Assembly (NCBI RefSeq): GCF_014836335.1
Contig: NZ_JACSRA010000028.1
Coordinates: 1 to 60,368, forward strand
Reading direction: 5' to 3'
Length of the DNA stretch: 60,368 nucleotides
Origin: Clostridium cibarium
GTDB taxonomy: Bacteria > Bacillota > Clostridia > Clostridiales > Clostridiaceae
How positions within the stretch are numbered: position 1 is the stretch's first letter; each line of letters starts with the position of its first letter. A program made the position numbers and the translations under genes. This document shows positions 26,232 to 35,142 of this stretch, piece after piece. The notes beneath the pieces are model-generated. The model was not told the origin of the DNA. It worked only from the letters and a program-made list of their open reading frames with translations, and did not search any database.

Positions 26232-27212
26232 TTATTCTAAAAGTATTATTTTAGCTTTAGTTTTTCTAAGTAATGTAATTACTAGAGCAGATAGGCAGAA
26301 GGTTAAAATAAATTTAATCATGGAATTTGTAGCAGCATTAGGAAGAAGTGCTTGAATCCACAACATTAGTATTTGATGAGAACAATATATGCCTATGCTA
26401 TATTCTTTACAAGTTTTAGAAAATTTATTGGAGATGTTTTTTTTATAATTAAGAGCCCAAATTAAAATTGATGGAGCAGCAATTATAGCAGATAAGTACA
26501 TATTTGCATCCTTAGCAATGCCAATTTTGTTTAATACAAATGTTTCAATTAATAATAAGATAATTGAAGAAATGCTAAGTATTCCAGCATTTTTTATCTT
26601 GTAATTTAACTTGTATTTATTAATTGCTGCACCTAAAGTGATAAAAAGTATTGATTCAGTAATACCTATTTGTGGAAGTACAAATATTGATGTATACCCA
26701 TTTATTAAAGGATTATTAAATAATCCATAATAAGTATCTCCTGTTGTTCCAAATAGATATAGTATAAATCCAATTATAAGCAAAAAGATTATTTTATCTT
26801 TTTTTAGTAATTTTGATATTAATAGAATAGTAATAATCAGTGAAGAAATATACCAAAGACTGCCTGTAACCCCAAATAATAATAGTCTCATAATAATAGA
26901 GAGTGGGTCTTTAAAATAATTTAGTATACCTGGTGATAAGGCTACAAATTCTATAGCCACCCATGATCCATAAAGTATCAGTAATCTTTTTAATGTAGAC
27001 TTGGGCTCTTTTTCTAAATTAATTCTGTTATATAAAAAGTATCCTGAAACTATAAAGAAAAATGGCACTGCTATTCTACAAATCCCCATACTAGTTACAA
27101 TCCTTAAATCCTCATTTATAGAACTAAAAGCCATTGTATGAATGACCATGACTAAGATAGCAAAAACTAAGCGTAGTATATCAATCATTCCATAATATTT
27201 TTTTGTCTCCAT
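26232..27212 (-). CDS. Acyltransferase family (acyltransferase-3) membrane protein
   Basis: The 326-residue protein has about ten TM helices. It starts MIDILRLVFAILVMVIHTMAF, with the histidine of TM1 typical of the acyltransferase-3 family, and has RIAVPFFFIVSGYFLYNRI and WYISSLIITILL. Family members O-acetylate surface polysaccharides or lipids from cytosolic acyl-CoA. There is no attached SGNH domain or racemase domain. The acceptor is unknown. An AAGGGGGATA site precedes the ATG. It reads away from the divergent glycerate module. Confidence 0.88.
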   Translation of the reverse strand: METKKYYGMIDILRLVFAILVMVIHTMAFSSINEDLRIVTSMGICRIAVPFFFIVSGYFLYNRINLEKEPKSTLKRLLILYGSWVAIEFVALSPGILNYFKDPLSIIMRLLLFGVTGSLWYISSLIITILLISKLLKKDKIIFLLIIGFILYLFGTTGDTYYGLFNNPLINGYTSIFVLPQIGITESILFITLGAAINKYKLNYKIKNAGILSISSIILLLIETFVLNKIGIAKDANMYLSAIIAAPSILIWALNYKKNISNKFSKTCKEYSIGIYCSHQILMLWIQALLPNAATNSMIKFILTFCLSALVITLLRKTKAKIILLE

Positions 27213-27410
27213 ATTATCTATATCCCCCTTATAAATATTTACATATATATATTCGTAGAAAAAAAGAAAAAATTTTAAATAATCCCAAATGGATTTTATA
27301 TATCAGATATCCTTAAAATGTAAAGTTAGTTGTGCAAATGAACAAAGAAAAAAGTTAAGTAAACAATATCAAAAAGGGAATGAATAAATTATTATTAATA
27401 ATGTAACTTA

Positions 27411-27424
27411 GGTAAACGTTAACG
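27411..27424. promoter_or_regulatory. cre-like / LacI-family operator upstream of gntP
   Basis: GGTAAACGTTAACG contains the 12-base core GTAAACGTTAAC, which matches CcpA cre sites (TGWAANCGNTNWCA) except at the two end bases. A further ACGTTAACGTT palindrome overlaps it. The site lies 63 bases before the gntP start and could mediate catabolite repression of glycerate use. Confidence 0.45.
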
Positions 27425-27486
27425 TTAAATGATTATTACTAGAATTAACAAATCATAAAAATCATCTAATTTGAGGAGGAATAAAA

Positions 27487-28779
27487 ATGTCAGTTATTCA
27501 TTGGAGTGGAGCAATAGTTGGATTGATTTTAGCTATAGTTTTAATATTTAGAAAAGTAAATCCTGTATATGCCCTTTTTGGCGGTGCTATAGTAGGAGGA
27601 TTAATTGGTGGTGCAAGTTTAGCAGAGACAACACAAATTGTTATTGATGGTACAAACAGTGTAATGGGTGCAGTAGTTAGAGTGCTTGCAGCAGGGGTAC
27701 TTGCAGGGATTTTAATTGAATCTGGAGCAGCAGAAAAAATTGCAGAAACAATAGTAGAAAAACTTGGTGAACAAAAAGCCCTTTTAGCAATAGCTTTAGC
27801 AAGTATGGTTATTACTGCAGTAGGTGTATTTATTGCAGTTTCAGTTATTATAGTTGCTCCAATAGCATTATCTGTAGCAAGAAAAGCAGGACTTACTAGG
27901 TCTTCAATACTTTTAGCTATGATAGGGGGAGGTAAGGCAGGTAACATAATTTCACCAAATCCTAATACTATTGCAGTAGCAAAAGGATTTAATTTAGATT
28001 TAGCAGATGTAATGATAAATGGGTTTATTCCAGCAGTAGTAGGATTAGTAGTTACATATTTTGTTGCAACATGGTTAAACAAAAAAGGAGAAGCTATTAA
28101 AGAAACTGGAATATCAGAGGCAGCAACAACAACTAGTAAAGAAAAACCAAGTTTTGGTAGAGCTATGGTGGCTCCAATTGTGGCTATTGTATTATTATCA
28201 ATTAGTCCTATTGGAAATATCTTGAACGTTAATTTCTTGGCAGCTATTAAAATTGATTCTATGATTATACTACCAGTTGCAGGGATAATAGGTTTAATTG
28301 CTATGGGTAAATTTAATAAAGTTATTCCTTATACAACCTCTGGGTTAAATAGAATGACAGGTACTGCAATATTATTAATTGGAGCTGGGGCAATAGCAGG
28401 TATTATTTCTAAATCTAACTTAAGTGAGGTAGTAGTATATTGTATTAAAACAACAGGTGTTTCAGGAGTTTTTCTAGCACCAATATCAGGAATATTAATG
28501 GCAGCAGCTACTGCATCAACATCTACAGGATCAATTGTAGCAGCTGGTAGTTTTGGAGATGCAATATTATCCATGGGAGTATCTCCATTAAATGCAGCAA
28601 TTATGGTACATACAGGAGCAGTAGTTATCGATCATTTACCGCATGGTAATTTCTTCCATGCAACAGCGGATTCTGTTAAGATGAAAATAAATGAACGGAT
28701 GAAGTTGATTCCATATGAGTCTATAGTTGGTGGATCGATGGCTATTGTAGCTACAATAATATATGGATTTTTAAGATAG
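27487..28779 (+). CDS. GntP family permease (probable glycerate transporter)
   Basis: The 430-residue membrane protein has about 11-12 TM helices and belongs to the GntP family of gluconate/organic-acid permeases. Signatures are GGAIVGGLIGG, VLAAGVLAGILIESGAAEKIAETIV, MIGGGKAGNIISPNPNTIA and the late STSTGSIVAAGS plus HGNFFHATADSV. Its gene is followed after 42 bases by glycerate kinase, so the substrate is probably D-glycerate, or a related hydroxy acid; this rests on context. The ATG follows GAGGAGG. A cre-like site lies upstream. Confidence 0.9.
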   Translation: MSVIHWSGAIVGLILAIVLIFRKVNPVYALFGGAIVGGLIGGASLAETTQIVIDGTNSVMGAVVRVLAAGVLAGILIESGAAEKIAETIVEKLGEQKALLAIALASMVITAVGVFIAVSVIIVAPIALSVARKAGLTRSSILLAMIGGGKAGNIISPNPNTIAVAKGFNLDLADVMINGFIPAVVGLVVTYFVATWLNKKGEAIKETGISEAATTTSKEKPSFGRAMVAPIVAIVLLSISPIGNILNVNFLAAIKIDSMIILPVAGIIGLIAMGKFNKVIPYTTSGLNRMTGTAILLIGAGAIAGIISKSNLSEVVVYCIKTTGVSGVFLAPISGILMAAATASTSTGSIVAAGSFGDAILSMGVSPLNAAIMVHTGAVVIDHLPHGNFFHATADSVKMKINERMKLIPYESIVGGSMAIVATIIYGFLR

Positions 28780-28821
28780 CAAGATTTATTATAAATATAT
28801 AATAGGTAAGGGGAGTTAGAG

Positions 28822-29964
28822 ATGAAAAAAGACTTAATTATAGCATTGGCACCAGATTCTTTTAAGGAAAGTATGACGGCTAAAGAAGTCTGTGAAGCAA
28901 TGGAAAGAGGAATTAAGAAGGCAAATAGCAATATTAAATGCGTACATATACCTATGGCTGATGGTGGAGAAGGGACTATGCAGTCGCTAGTAGACGCTAC
29001 TAATGGAGAAGTACACTCATTGAAGGTAGTTGGTCCGCTTGGAAATGAAGTAGAAGCACAGTATGGTATTTTGGGACATGGTGAAATAGGAATAATAGAA
29101 ATGGCTAGTGCTAGTGGAATACAACTAGTGTCTTCAGAAAAAAGAAATCCTCTAATAACTACAACTTATGGTACTGGTGAACTTATAAAAGCTTGTCTTG
29201 ATCATGGGGTAAAGAAATTGTTAATAGGTATTGGTGGAAGTGCTACCAATGACGGTGGTGCTGGAGTTATTCAAGCGCTTGGAGGAAAACTGTTAGATCT
29301 TGAAGGAAATGAATTAGGTTATGGTGGGGGAGAATTAGGAAAATTAAGTAAAATTGACTTAAATAATTTTGATTCTCGTTTAAATCAAGTTACAATAGAA
29401 GTTGCTTGTGATGTTAACAATCCACTTTGTGGAGAAAGAGGAGCTTCAAATGTATTTGGACCACAAAAAGGTGCTACAAAAGAAATGATAGAAATATTAG
29501 ATCACAACTTAAAGCACTATGCGGATGTAATAAAAAAACAGCTTGGAAAAGATGTAATAGATGAGCCAGGAGCTGGGGCAGCAGGTGGACTTGGAGCTGG
29601 ACTTATGGCATTTTTAAATGGTACTTTGAAAAAAGGTATCGAAATGGTAATAGAATATGCAGAGCTTGATAAAAAAGTAAAAGATGTAGATATGGTTTGG
29701 ACTGGTGAAGGAAGTATAGATTTTCAAACTCAATATGGTAAGACTCCTTTAGGTGTTGCAGCGGTTGCTAAGAAATATAATAAACCAGTGGTTGCTCTTG
29801 CTGGAAGAGTTGGTGAAGGTATTGAAGTTTTATATGAAAAAGGTATAGATTCAATATTTGGAATAACTAAAGGATCAACTTCCTTAGATGAAGCTTTAGC
29901 TAAGGGACAGGAAAATATAGAAAAGACAGCTGAGAACATAATAAGGCTTATGAACTTGTTATAG
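28822..29964 (+). CDS. Glycerate kinase (GarK/GlxK family)
   Basis: The 380-residue cytoplasmic enzyme phosphorylates D-glycerate, yielding 2-phosphoglycerate in most family members. The GlxK/GarK pattern is complete: IALAPDSFKESMTAKEVCEAM, PMADGGEGTMQSLVDAT, GIIEMASASGIQLV, TYGTGELIKACLDHG, IGGSATNDGGAGVIQALG, FGPQKGATKEMI, WTGEGSIDFQTQYGKTPLGVA. The ATG follows AAGGGGAG. With gntP it forms a two-gene uptake and phosphorylation operon, followed after a terminator by a CdaR-type regulator gene. Confidence 0.94.
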   Translation: MKKDLIIALAPDSFKESMTAKEVCEAMERGIKKANSNIKCVHIPMADGGEGTMQSLVDATNGEVHSLKVVGPLGNEVEAQYGILGHGEIGIIEMASASGIQLVSSEKRNPLITTTYGTGELIKACLDHGVKKLLIGIGGSATNDGGAGVIQALGGKLLDLEGNELGYGGGELGKLSKIDLNNFDSRLNQVTIEVACDVNNPLCGERGASNVFGPQKGATKEMIEILDHNLKHYADVIKKQLGKDVIDEPGAGAAGGLGAGLMAFLNGTLKKGIEMVIEYAELDKKVKDVDMVWTGEGSIDFQTQYGKTPLGVAAVAKKYNKPVVALAGRVGEGIEVLYEKGIDSIFGITKGSTSLDEALAKGQENIEKTAENIIRLMNLL

Positions 29965-30015
29965 TGTGAAAAAGAATGTATAATTGAGAAGTTTTTAAGG
30001 TGTTTAAAATATTTG

Positions 30016-30046
30016 AAAGTGCGCTTGATTTTTGGCGCACTTTTAA
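30016..30046 (+). terminator. Intrinsic terminator of the glycerate operon
   Basis: AAAGTGCGC (30016-30024) pairs with GCGCACTTT (30035-30043), followed by TTAATT; the T tract is short. Confidence 0.75.
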
Positions 30047-30122
30047 TTAATATTTATTTTTAGTTGCTTATATTTTAAGTGTCTATAATTGTATTTTACT
30101 ATATTTGAAAGGTGTGAATTAT

Positions 30123-31154
30123 ATGAAATTATCTAAATCTATAGCGCAAAAAATTGTTTTAGAGATGATGAATGTCATTCCTTATAATATAAATGTTATG
30201 GATGAAAATGGAGTAATTATAGGCAGTGGAGACATTAAACGTATTGGCAATATTCATGAAGGTGCTAAAAAAGCAATAGATAAACAACATGTAAATGAAG
30301 TTTATGAAGAAAAAGGAAGAATGAAACCGGGTGTAAATGAGCCTATCATAATTGATAATAATATAATAGGTGTAATTGGAATTACAGGTAATCCTGATGA
30401 AGTGATGAGATTTAGTAAGCTGGTTCGTGTTACTGCAGTTCTTTTAATAGAACAAGAAAAAATTAATGAAGAAACCCAAAATAAGAGGTTAAATAGACAA
30501 AGATTTTATCATGAACTTGTTCATAGAAAAACAGAATATGATAATGAATTTTATGTGAGAGCAAAAAACTATGGGATTGATTTAACCAAAAAGTATCAGG
30601 TGATTCTTGTAGATTGTAATATAGATTCACAAGGTTTTAGAACAATATGTAATAGGCATTTTCATTATTTCGAGTTAGATAACAATAAAACAGTATTTTT
30701 TATTAGAACTAATCAAGAAGCCAATACATTGATAAAGGATTTAGAAGAATGTGAAGATATAAACAAGATAGGTATTGGAGGAGAAGAAGATATTGTAGCT
30801 GTTTCGTTAGAAAATGCAGGACTTGCAATAGAATTTGGAATTAAGATAAAACCTTCTTCAAAGATATATATTTATGATGATCTAAAACTATTTATCCATT
30901 TATCTTATGATGATAAGTCAAACTTAATTTCATTACTTTCCAATCTTGATAAGGTTGGAAATAAGTTAGAACTTATTCAAACTTTAGAAGCGTATATCGA
31001 AGAGAATGGTGATATTAATAATGTGGCAAATAGGTTAAATATACATAGAAATACTTTGAATTATAGATTAGATAGGATAAAACAACTAACAGGGAAAAAT
31101 CCAAAAGTTTTGTTAGAGTTATTTGAACTATTATGTGGGTTAATTTGGAGATAA
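30123..31154 (+). CDS. cdaR: CdaR family transcriptional regulator
   Basis: The 343-residue regulator has the diacid-recognition N-terminal domain (SIAQKIVLEMMNVIPYNINVMDENGVIIGSGD, GIIGITGNPDEV with a PAS-like fold; ~1-135), a central GGDEF-like region, and a C-terminal PucR-type helix-turn-helix (GDINNVANRLNIHRNTLNYRLDRIKQLTGKNP). CdaR/SdaR regulators activate sugar-diacid and glycerate genes in response to those ligands, so this one probably controls the gntP-glycerate kinase operon. I chose ATG 30123 (AAAGGTG upstream) over the in-frame TTG at 30105. Confidence 0.9.
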   Translation: MKLSKSIAQKIVLEMMNVIPYNINVMDENGVIIGSGDIKRIGNIHEGAKKAIDKQHVNEVYEEKGRMKPGVNEPIIIDNNIIGVIGITGNPDEVMRFSKLVRVTAVLLIEQEKINEETQNKRLNRQRFYHELVHRKTEYDNEFYVRAKNYGIDLTKKYQVILVDCNIDSQGFRTICNRHFHYFELDNNKTVFFIRTNQEANTLIKDLEECEDINKIGIGGEEDIVAVSLENAGLAIEFGIKIKPSSKIYIYDDLKLFIHLSYDDKSNLISLLSNLDKVGNKLELIQTLEAYIEENGDINNVANRLNIHRNTLNYRLDRIKQLTGKNPKVLLELFELLCGLIWR

Positions 31155-31178
31155 TTATATGGTAATAGATTGTTAAGG

Positions 31179-31210
31179 GATAAACTATAGAGGAGTTTAT
31201 CTTTTTTTTT
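31179..31210 (+). terminator. Intrinsic terminator of cdaR
   Basis: GATAAACT (31179-31186) pairs with AGTTTATC (31194-31201), followed by nine T residues. Confidence 0.75.
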
Positions 31211-31309
31211 ATTTACAAATATATTCAAGTAGAAGATGAAAATAAAACTTATTTCCAAAATGGTCAAAAGGTGATAAAATTATCTATAGGAAGGAAGTGG
31301 AATTTTAAA

Positions 31310-32413
31310 GTGTTAAAAAACTTTGAATCATTGAATATAAGATGTAAAAATATATTTGGAGTTGTTCAAAAAAATGGGCCTATTACTAAAAGTAAATTAA
31401 TTGATATAACAAAAATAAAATTAACTACCTTAAATAGGGATCTCAAAATATTAATAGATGAGAAAATAATTGTAGAAACTGATATTGGAGAATCTACAGG
31501 GGGAAGAAAACCTAGTTTGTATGATGTAAATACAGAGAAGTTTTATATTGTTGGGATAGATATTTCAAGAACCTATACGCGTATAGTTATTACAAATTTG
31601 AAACTTGAGATAATAGGAGAAGAGACACTTAACCATGATTATAACATTGAAAATTCAAATGATATTATACTTACTTCACTTAAAATACTATTTAGAAAAT
31701 TGCATGTAAAAGAATCAGAGCTTTTAGGAATTGGGATAGGAATAGTTGGTGGATTTAATATTAATCCATTATATAAAAGATTAAAAGAAGAATTTAATGT
31801 ATCAATTTGCATAGATAATGGTGCAAATACAGCTGTTATTGGAGAATACTATTTTGGAAGTGGGAAGGGTAAGAATAATATAGTATATATAAACTGCGGT
31901 GTTGGGATAAGAACAGGAATTATCTCTTCGGGAGTTTTAATCAGAGCAATTAATAATCTAGAAGATGTATTTGGGCATATGGTCGTTGATGTAAATGGAG
32001 AACTATGTTCTTGTGGGAATCATGGTTGTATTGAAAGTTATGTATCGATACCATATATAATAAAAAAGTTTAAAGATGAAAGTAAAGTTAATGATGATAT
32101 AGGCTACAGAGATATTTGTAGGCTTTCAGAAGAAGGTAACAAAGTTGCTACAAATATAATAAAAAAATCTGCATTATATTTTGGAATAGGGCTTTCAAAT
32201 TATATAAAACTATTTAATCCAGAATTAATAATTTTAAGTGGACCATTAATACAGAATTCAAGGGTATTCTATGAAGAATGTAGAAAGGTAGCAGTAGAAA
32301 AATGTCATGTTAAAAATGAAAATATAATTTTTGCTAGAGGTGGTTTATATGAAGATAAATCAATAGCAATTGGTGCTTGTGTAATGGTTATACAAAAGAT
32401 GGAGGGAAGATAA
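31310..32413 (+). CDS. ROK family transcriptional regulator
   Basis: The 367-residue NagC/XylR-type protein has an N-terminal winged helix (NIFGVVQKNGPITKSKLIDI...LTTLNRDLKILI) and a sugar-kinase-like ROK domain with the zinc motif CSCGNHGCIESY and IGIGIVGG. The N-loop that would bind ATP phosphates is weak and the catalytic aspartate region (SICIDNGANTA) is kept as D-N-x-A, so it may bind but not phosphorylate a sugar. It likely represses a sugar gene set, target unknown. I chose GTG 31310 (AAGGAAG upstream); GTG 31271 in frame is the alternative. The stop abuts the next start codon. Confidence 0.85.
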   Translation: MLKNFESLNIRCKNIFGVVQKNGPITKSKLIDITKIKLTTLNRDLKILIDEKIIVETDIGESTGGRKPSLYDVNTEKFYIVGIDISRTYTRIVITNLKLEIIGEETLNHDYNIENSNDIILTSLKILFRKLHVKESELLGIGIGIVGGFNINPLYKRLKEEFNVSICIDNGANTAVIGEYYFGSGKGKNNIVYINCGVGIRTGIISSGVLIRAINNLEDVFGHMVVDVNGELCSCGNHGCIESYVSIPYIIKKFKDESKVNDDIGYRDICRLSEEGNKVATNIIKKSALYFGIGLSNYIKLFNPELIILSGPLIQNSRVFYEECRKVAVEKCHVKNENIIFARGGLYEDKSIAIGACVMVIQKMEGR

Positions 32414-32776
32414 ATGGTGGATACAATATTATTTATAGTAATTGGTTTAGCTGCTGGAGTGTTAAGTGGTATGTTTGGCATAGGAGGTGGGGTAATAATC
32501 GTTCCTGCATTAATGTATTTTTGCAAATTTAGTCAGCTAAAAGCACAGGGAACATCACTTGCAGTTTTACTTCCACCAGCAGGATTAGTGGCATTTATTC
32601 AATACTATAAAAGAGGACAAGTAGATGTAAAGGCAGGAATTTTAGTATGTGTATTTTTAGTTATTGGATCGGTTTTTGGATCTAAAATAGCTGATAATGT
32701 TCCAATACCAATTTTAAAAAAGAGTTTTGGAGTTATGATGATTTTAATATCATTGAAAATGATCTTCTCAAAATGA
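32414..32776 (+). CDS. Small TauE/SafE family membrane protein
   Basis: The 120-residue protein has four TM helices and resembles half of a TauE/SafE (TSUP) permease: GLAAGVLSGMFGIGGGVIIVPALMY is the family's glycine-rich signature, and GTSLAVLLPPAG and IGSVFGSKIADNVP follow. Full-length members are ~250 residues, so half-size versions probably pair as dimers. They are linked to export or uptake of sulfur-containing organic anions. Its ATG starts directly after the ROK stop codon, so translation is coupled. A GGAGG overlaps the ROK end. Confidence 0.85.
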   Translation: MVDTILFIVIGLAAGVLSGMFGIGGGVIIVPALMYFCKFSQLKAQGTSLAVLLPPAGLVAFIQYYKRGQVDVKAGILVCVFLVIGSVFGSKIADNVPIPILKKSFGVMMILISLKMIFSK

Positions 32777-32843
32777 TGGATCAAGGTAGAATGGTATATA
32801 TAAAAATTATCATTAAAAGTAAATTGGGGAGGCGAAAGTAGAA

Positions 32844-32963
32844 ATGGCACAAAAAACTGTTTTAGATACATTAAGAGAAGAAGGAGAAGGTATAGAATTA
32901 GAAGATATCACATTATTTTTGTTGATGAATAAACTGAATATAAGAAATAAGAAAGTGGTGTAA
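32844..32963 (+). CDS. Small acidic protein (39 aa), unknown
   Basis: The frame begins MAQKTVLDTLREEGEG and encodes 39 residues: an acidic first half and a basic helical tail ending KLNIRNKKVV. GGGGAGG lies 11 bases before the ATG. I recognise no family. Coding support is the ribosome site and helix-like composition only. Confidence 0.4.
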   Translation: MAQKTVLDTLREEGEGIELEDITLFLLMNKLNIRNKKVV

Positions 32964-32966
32964 CTA

Positions 32967-33020
32967 ATGTATGCAGAAGAAATAGAAAATTATTTTTTTT
33001 CAAGAAAGTATTCTGCTTAG
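32967..33020 (+). CDS. Possible 17-residue peptide
   Basis: A frame three bases after the previous stop encodes MYAEEIENYFFSRKYSA. Only a weak GTGG site precedes it. It could be translated by coupling or be chance; I list it because it follows the previous frame immediately and ends shortly before the LysM gene's AAGGAGG. Confidence 0.2.
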   Translation: MYAEEIENYFFSRKYSA

Positions 33021-33045
33021 ACCCAATAATTAAGGAGGCAACATT

Positions 33046-33351
33046 ATGTTTTACATTGTTCAACCTGGGGATTACTTAAACTTAATTGCATGGAGGTTTG
33101 GTGTGAGTATTGAGCAAATACTACAATTCAATCCAGTGGCATATTATTACCCTTTATATGTGGGACAAAGACTCTTTATTCAATCCCCTAATTTCAGAGC
33201 AATTGTTACTTATACGGTAACCGGTGGGGATACTCTAGACTCTATTGCAAGAAAATTCAATACTACAAAACAATCGATAATGCAACTAAATAATTTATCT
33301 AGTGAGGTTGTATCTTCAGGACAATCATTAAAAATTCCTACTAAGCTATAG
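33046..33351 (+). CDS. Double LysM protein (spore-associated type)
   Basis: The 101-residue protein is two LysM repeats and nothing else: FYIVQPGDYLNLIAWRFGVSIEQILQFN with YPLYVGQRLFI, then TYTVTGGDTLDSIARKFNTTKQSIMQLNNL with SGQSLKIP. LysM binds peptidoglycan glycan chains. There is no signal peptide, which is common for proteins made in the mother cell that attach to the forespore cortex or coat. The next gene, a SpoIID-like protein without signal peptide, fits that setting. The ATG follows AAGGAGG. Confidence 0.9.
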   Translation: MFYIVQPGDYLNLIAWRFGVSIEQILQFNPVAYYYPLYVGQRLFIQSPNFRAIVTYTVTGGDTLDSIARKFNTTKQSIMQLNNLSSEVVSSGQSLKIPTKL

Positions 33352-33414
33352 TTTTTGCTAAATATAATCTATAAAATAATACTTTACTTTAGGCTATGTC
33401 TAAGAAGCATATTA

Positions 33415-33452
33415 GTATTAAGGAAACTATAAATGAGTTTCCTTAATACCTA
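33415..33452 (+). terminator. Hairpin after the LysM gene
   Basis: GTATTAAGGAAACT (33415-33428) pairs perfectly with AGTTTCCTTAATAC (33436-33449). There is no T run, so it may be a weak terminator or a 3' stabiliser. Otherwise the gap to 33625 holds only the AAAAGGA ribosome site of the next gene. Confidence 0.6.
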
Positions 33453-33625
33453 TTTAAATAATATTTTGTTATGTATTACTTTTCTTATTTCTATATCTAG
33501 AAAATTTAATTATTTATATGTTAAGCATCATATCCTTTTAGTGAATAGTTGAAAATTTATTGTAGAAATTTATATACAATAATCATATTGTATTATATAA
33601 ATAATCATTAAAAAGGAAATTGACT

Positions 33626-34963
33626 ATGCAAACAGGAAGTTTAAAAATTCATGTATTTCAGGGTGATTCATATATACCTTTAGAAAATGCTAAAATTACT
33701 GTAATTCAAGATAAGGAAACAAGTAATAGACAAATCACTCAAAACTTATCAACAGATTCATCTGGAATTACAAATGAAATAGAATTAGAAGCTCCTTCAC
33801 TAGATTATTCTATGAAATTGTCAGATAAACTACCTTACAGCCTTTGCATTATAACTGCTGAAGTACCTGGTTATAAAAAATTAACCATTAAAGGATGTCA
33901 AATATATCCTGGTATTCAGTCTATTCAATATTGTCATTTGAATCCTATAAGTACTAGACAAAATAATACTGAAGACATTATAAATATATCAGCAAATGCA
34001 CTGATTGGGAATTATCCAGCTAAAATACCTGAATCTTCATACCCAATCCCTTTAACTAAACCTTCAGTTAATTTTGCTATTATTGATCCAACAAGACAAG
34101 TAAATCCTTCCACCATAAAGGTACATGATGGAGATCCAAATGAAAATGCTACAGAGTTTATAGAGGATTTTAAGCAATATTTCAAAATCGTCTTAGCATC
34201 AGAAATATATGCTAATTGGCCTAAAGAAACAATAAAAGCTAATGCAATTGCTGCTATGTCTTTTACTTTAAATAGAATATTTACAGAATGGTATTTTGGA
34301 AAGATGAAGAAATTTCATATTACAAGTTCAACAGCTTATGATCACAAGTACATCCATGGAAGAAATACTTTTGCTTCAATAGATGGAGTTGTAGATGAGT
34401 TGTTCACAACTTATATAAAAAAACCAGGTTATGAGTTTCCTCTTTTAGCACAATATAGGGATGGACTAAGAGTACCTCCTTGTTCTGGATGTCTATCACA
34501 ATGGGGGAGTAAAGAACTAGGAGATAAAGGGTTAACAGATAAAGAAATATTAAAATCTTATTATGGTTCTGATATAATATTAAATAGAATAACAAAGAGT
34601 GAAAATATGTCTGAATCATATCCAGGATTTCCATTACAAATAGGTTCCACAGGTGAAGCTGTTGAGACAATTCAAAAATCTTTAAATAAAATCTCAACCC
34701 ATTTTCCATTAATACCAAAGTTAACTGTTGATGGGATTTTAGGTAGTAGTACTAAAAAAGCAATAGAAACTTTTCAAAGCATTTTCAATTTAGCTAAAAC
34801 AGGTACTGTAAATTATCCAACTTGGTATAAAATTTCAGATATTTATGTAGGAGTAAGTGGTGCTGTTAGACATAGAGGGGTAGAAAAAACTTTTATACCA
34901 CCTTTTTTTTACGGATATGACTATAATATACCAACACTAACTTATTTTGATGAGGAATATTAG
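33626..34963 (+). CDS. SpoIID/LytB-domain protein with C-terminal peptidoglycan-binding domain
   Basis: The 445-residue protein has an N-terminal carboxypeptidase-regulatory-like beta domain (SLKIHVFQGDSYIPLENAKITV; ~1-90), a SpoIID-type region (~150-320; YFKIVLASEIYANWPKETIKANAIAAMSFTLNRI), and a C-terminal PG_binding_1 domain (~335-410; GSTGEAVETIQKSLN.., DGILGSSTKKAIETFQSIFN). SpoIID is a lytic transglycosylase acting on denuded glycan during engulfment. No signal peptide is visible, suggesting mother-cell delivery to the spore. I chose ATG 33626 (AAAAGGA upstream) over TTG 33620. Confidence 0.87.
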   Translation: MQTGSLKIHVFQGDSYIPLENAKITVIQDKETSNRQITQNLSTDSSGITNEIELEAPSLDYSMKLSDKLPYSLCIITAEVPGYKKLTIKGCQIYPGIQSIQYCHLNPISTRQNNTEDIINISANALIGNYPAKIPESSYPIPLTKPSVNFAIIDPTRQVNPSTIKVHDGDPNENATEFIEDFKQYFKIVLASEIYANWPKETIKANAIAAMSFTLNRIFTEWYFGKMKKFHITSSTAYDHKYIHGRNTFASIDGVVDELFTTYIKKPGYEFPLLAQYRDGLRVPPCSGCLSQWGSKELGDKGLTDKEILKSYYGSDIILNRITKSENMSESYPGFPLQIGSTGEAVETIQKSLNKISTHFPLIPKLTVDGILGSSTKKAIETFQSIFNLAKTGTVNYPTWYKISDIYVGVSGAVRHRGVEKTFIPPFFYGYDYNIPTLTYFDEEY

Positions 34964-34989
34964 TTGAATTTTACAATTAATTGCCTATA

Positions 34990-35117
34990 TTGTTTACTCT
35001 AGAACTAATTTTTTGTACTCAATTCATTAATATATATCTTTAGTGTTTAATTTTAGAAACAAATGATGTATTACTGTATATTAGTCAAAAAAAAATGTTT
35101 ATTTCTAGAGTAAACAA
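34990..35117. repeat. 15-bp perfect inverted repeat flanking ~98 bases
   Basis: TTGTTTACTCTAGAA (34990-35004) recurs inverted as TTCTAGAGTAAACAA (35103-35117). The interior is A/T-rich with no gene and weak further pairing near the arms. It lies between convergent genes. It could be a long terminator hairpin, or a small non-autonomous element; I see no clear target duplication. Confidence 0.6.
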
Positions 35118-35142
35118 ATTATATAAATTGATTTGAAACAAG

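Noticed and set aside
27498..28082. 194-residue frame opposite gntP
   Set aside because: A shadow of the regular codon pattern of the permease; no ribosome site.
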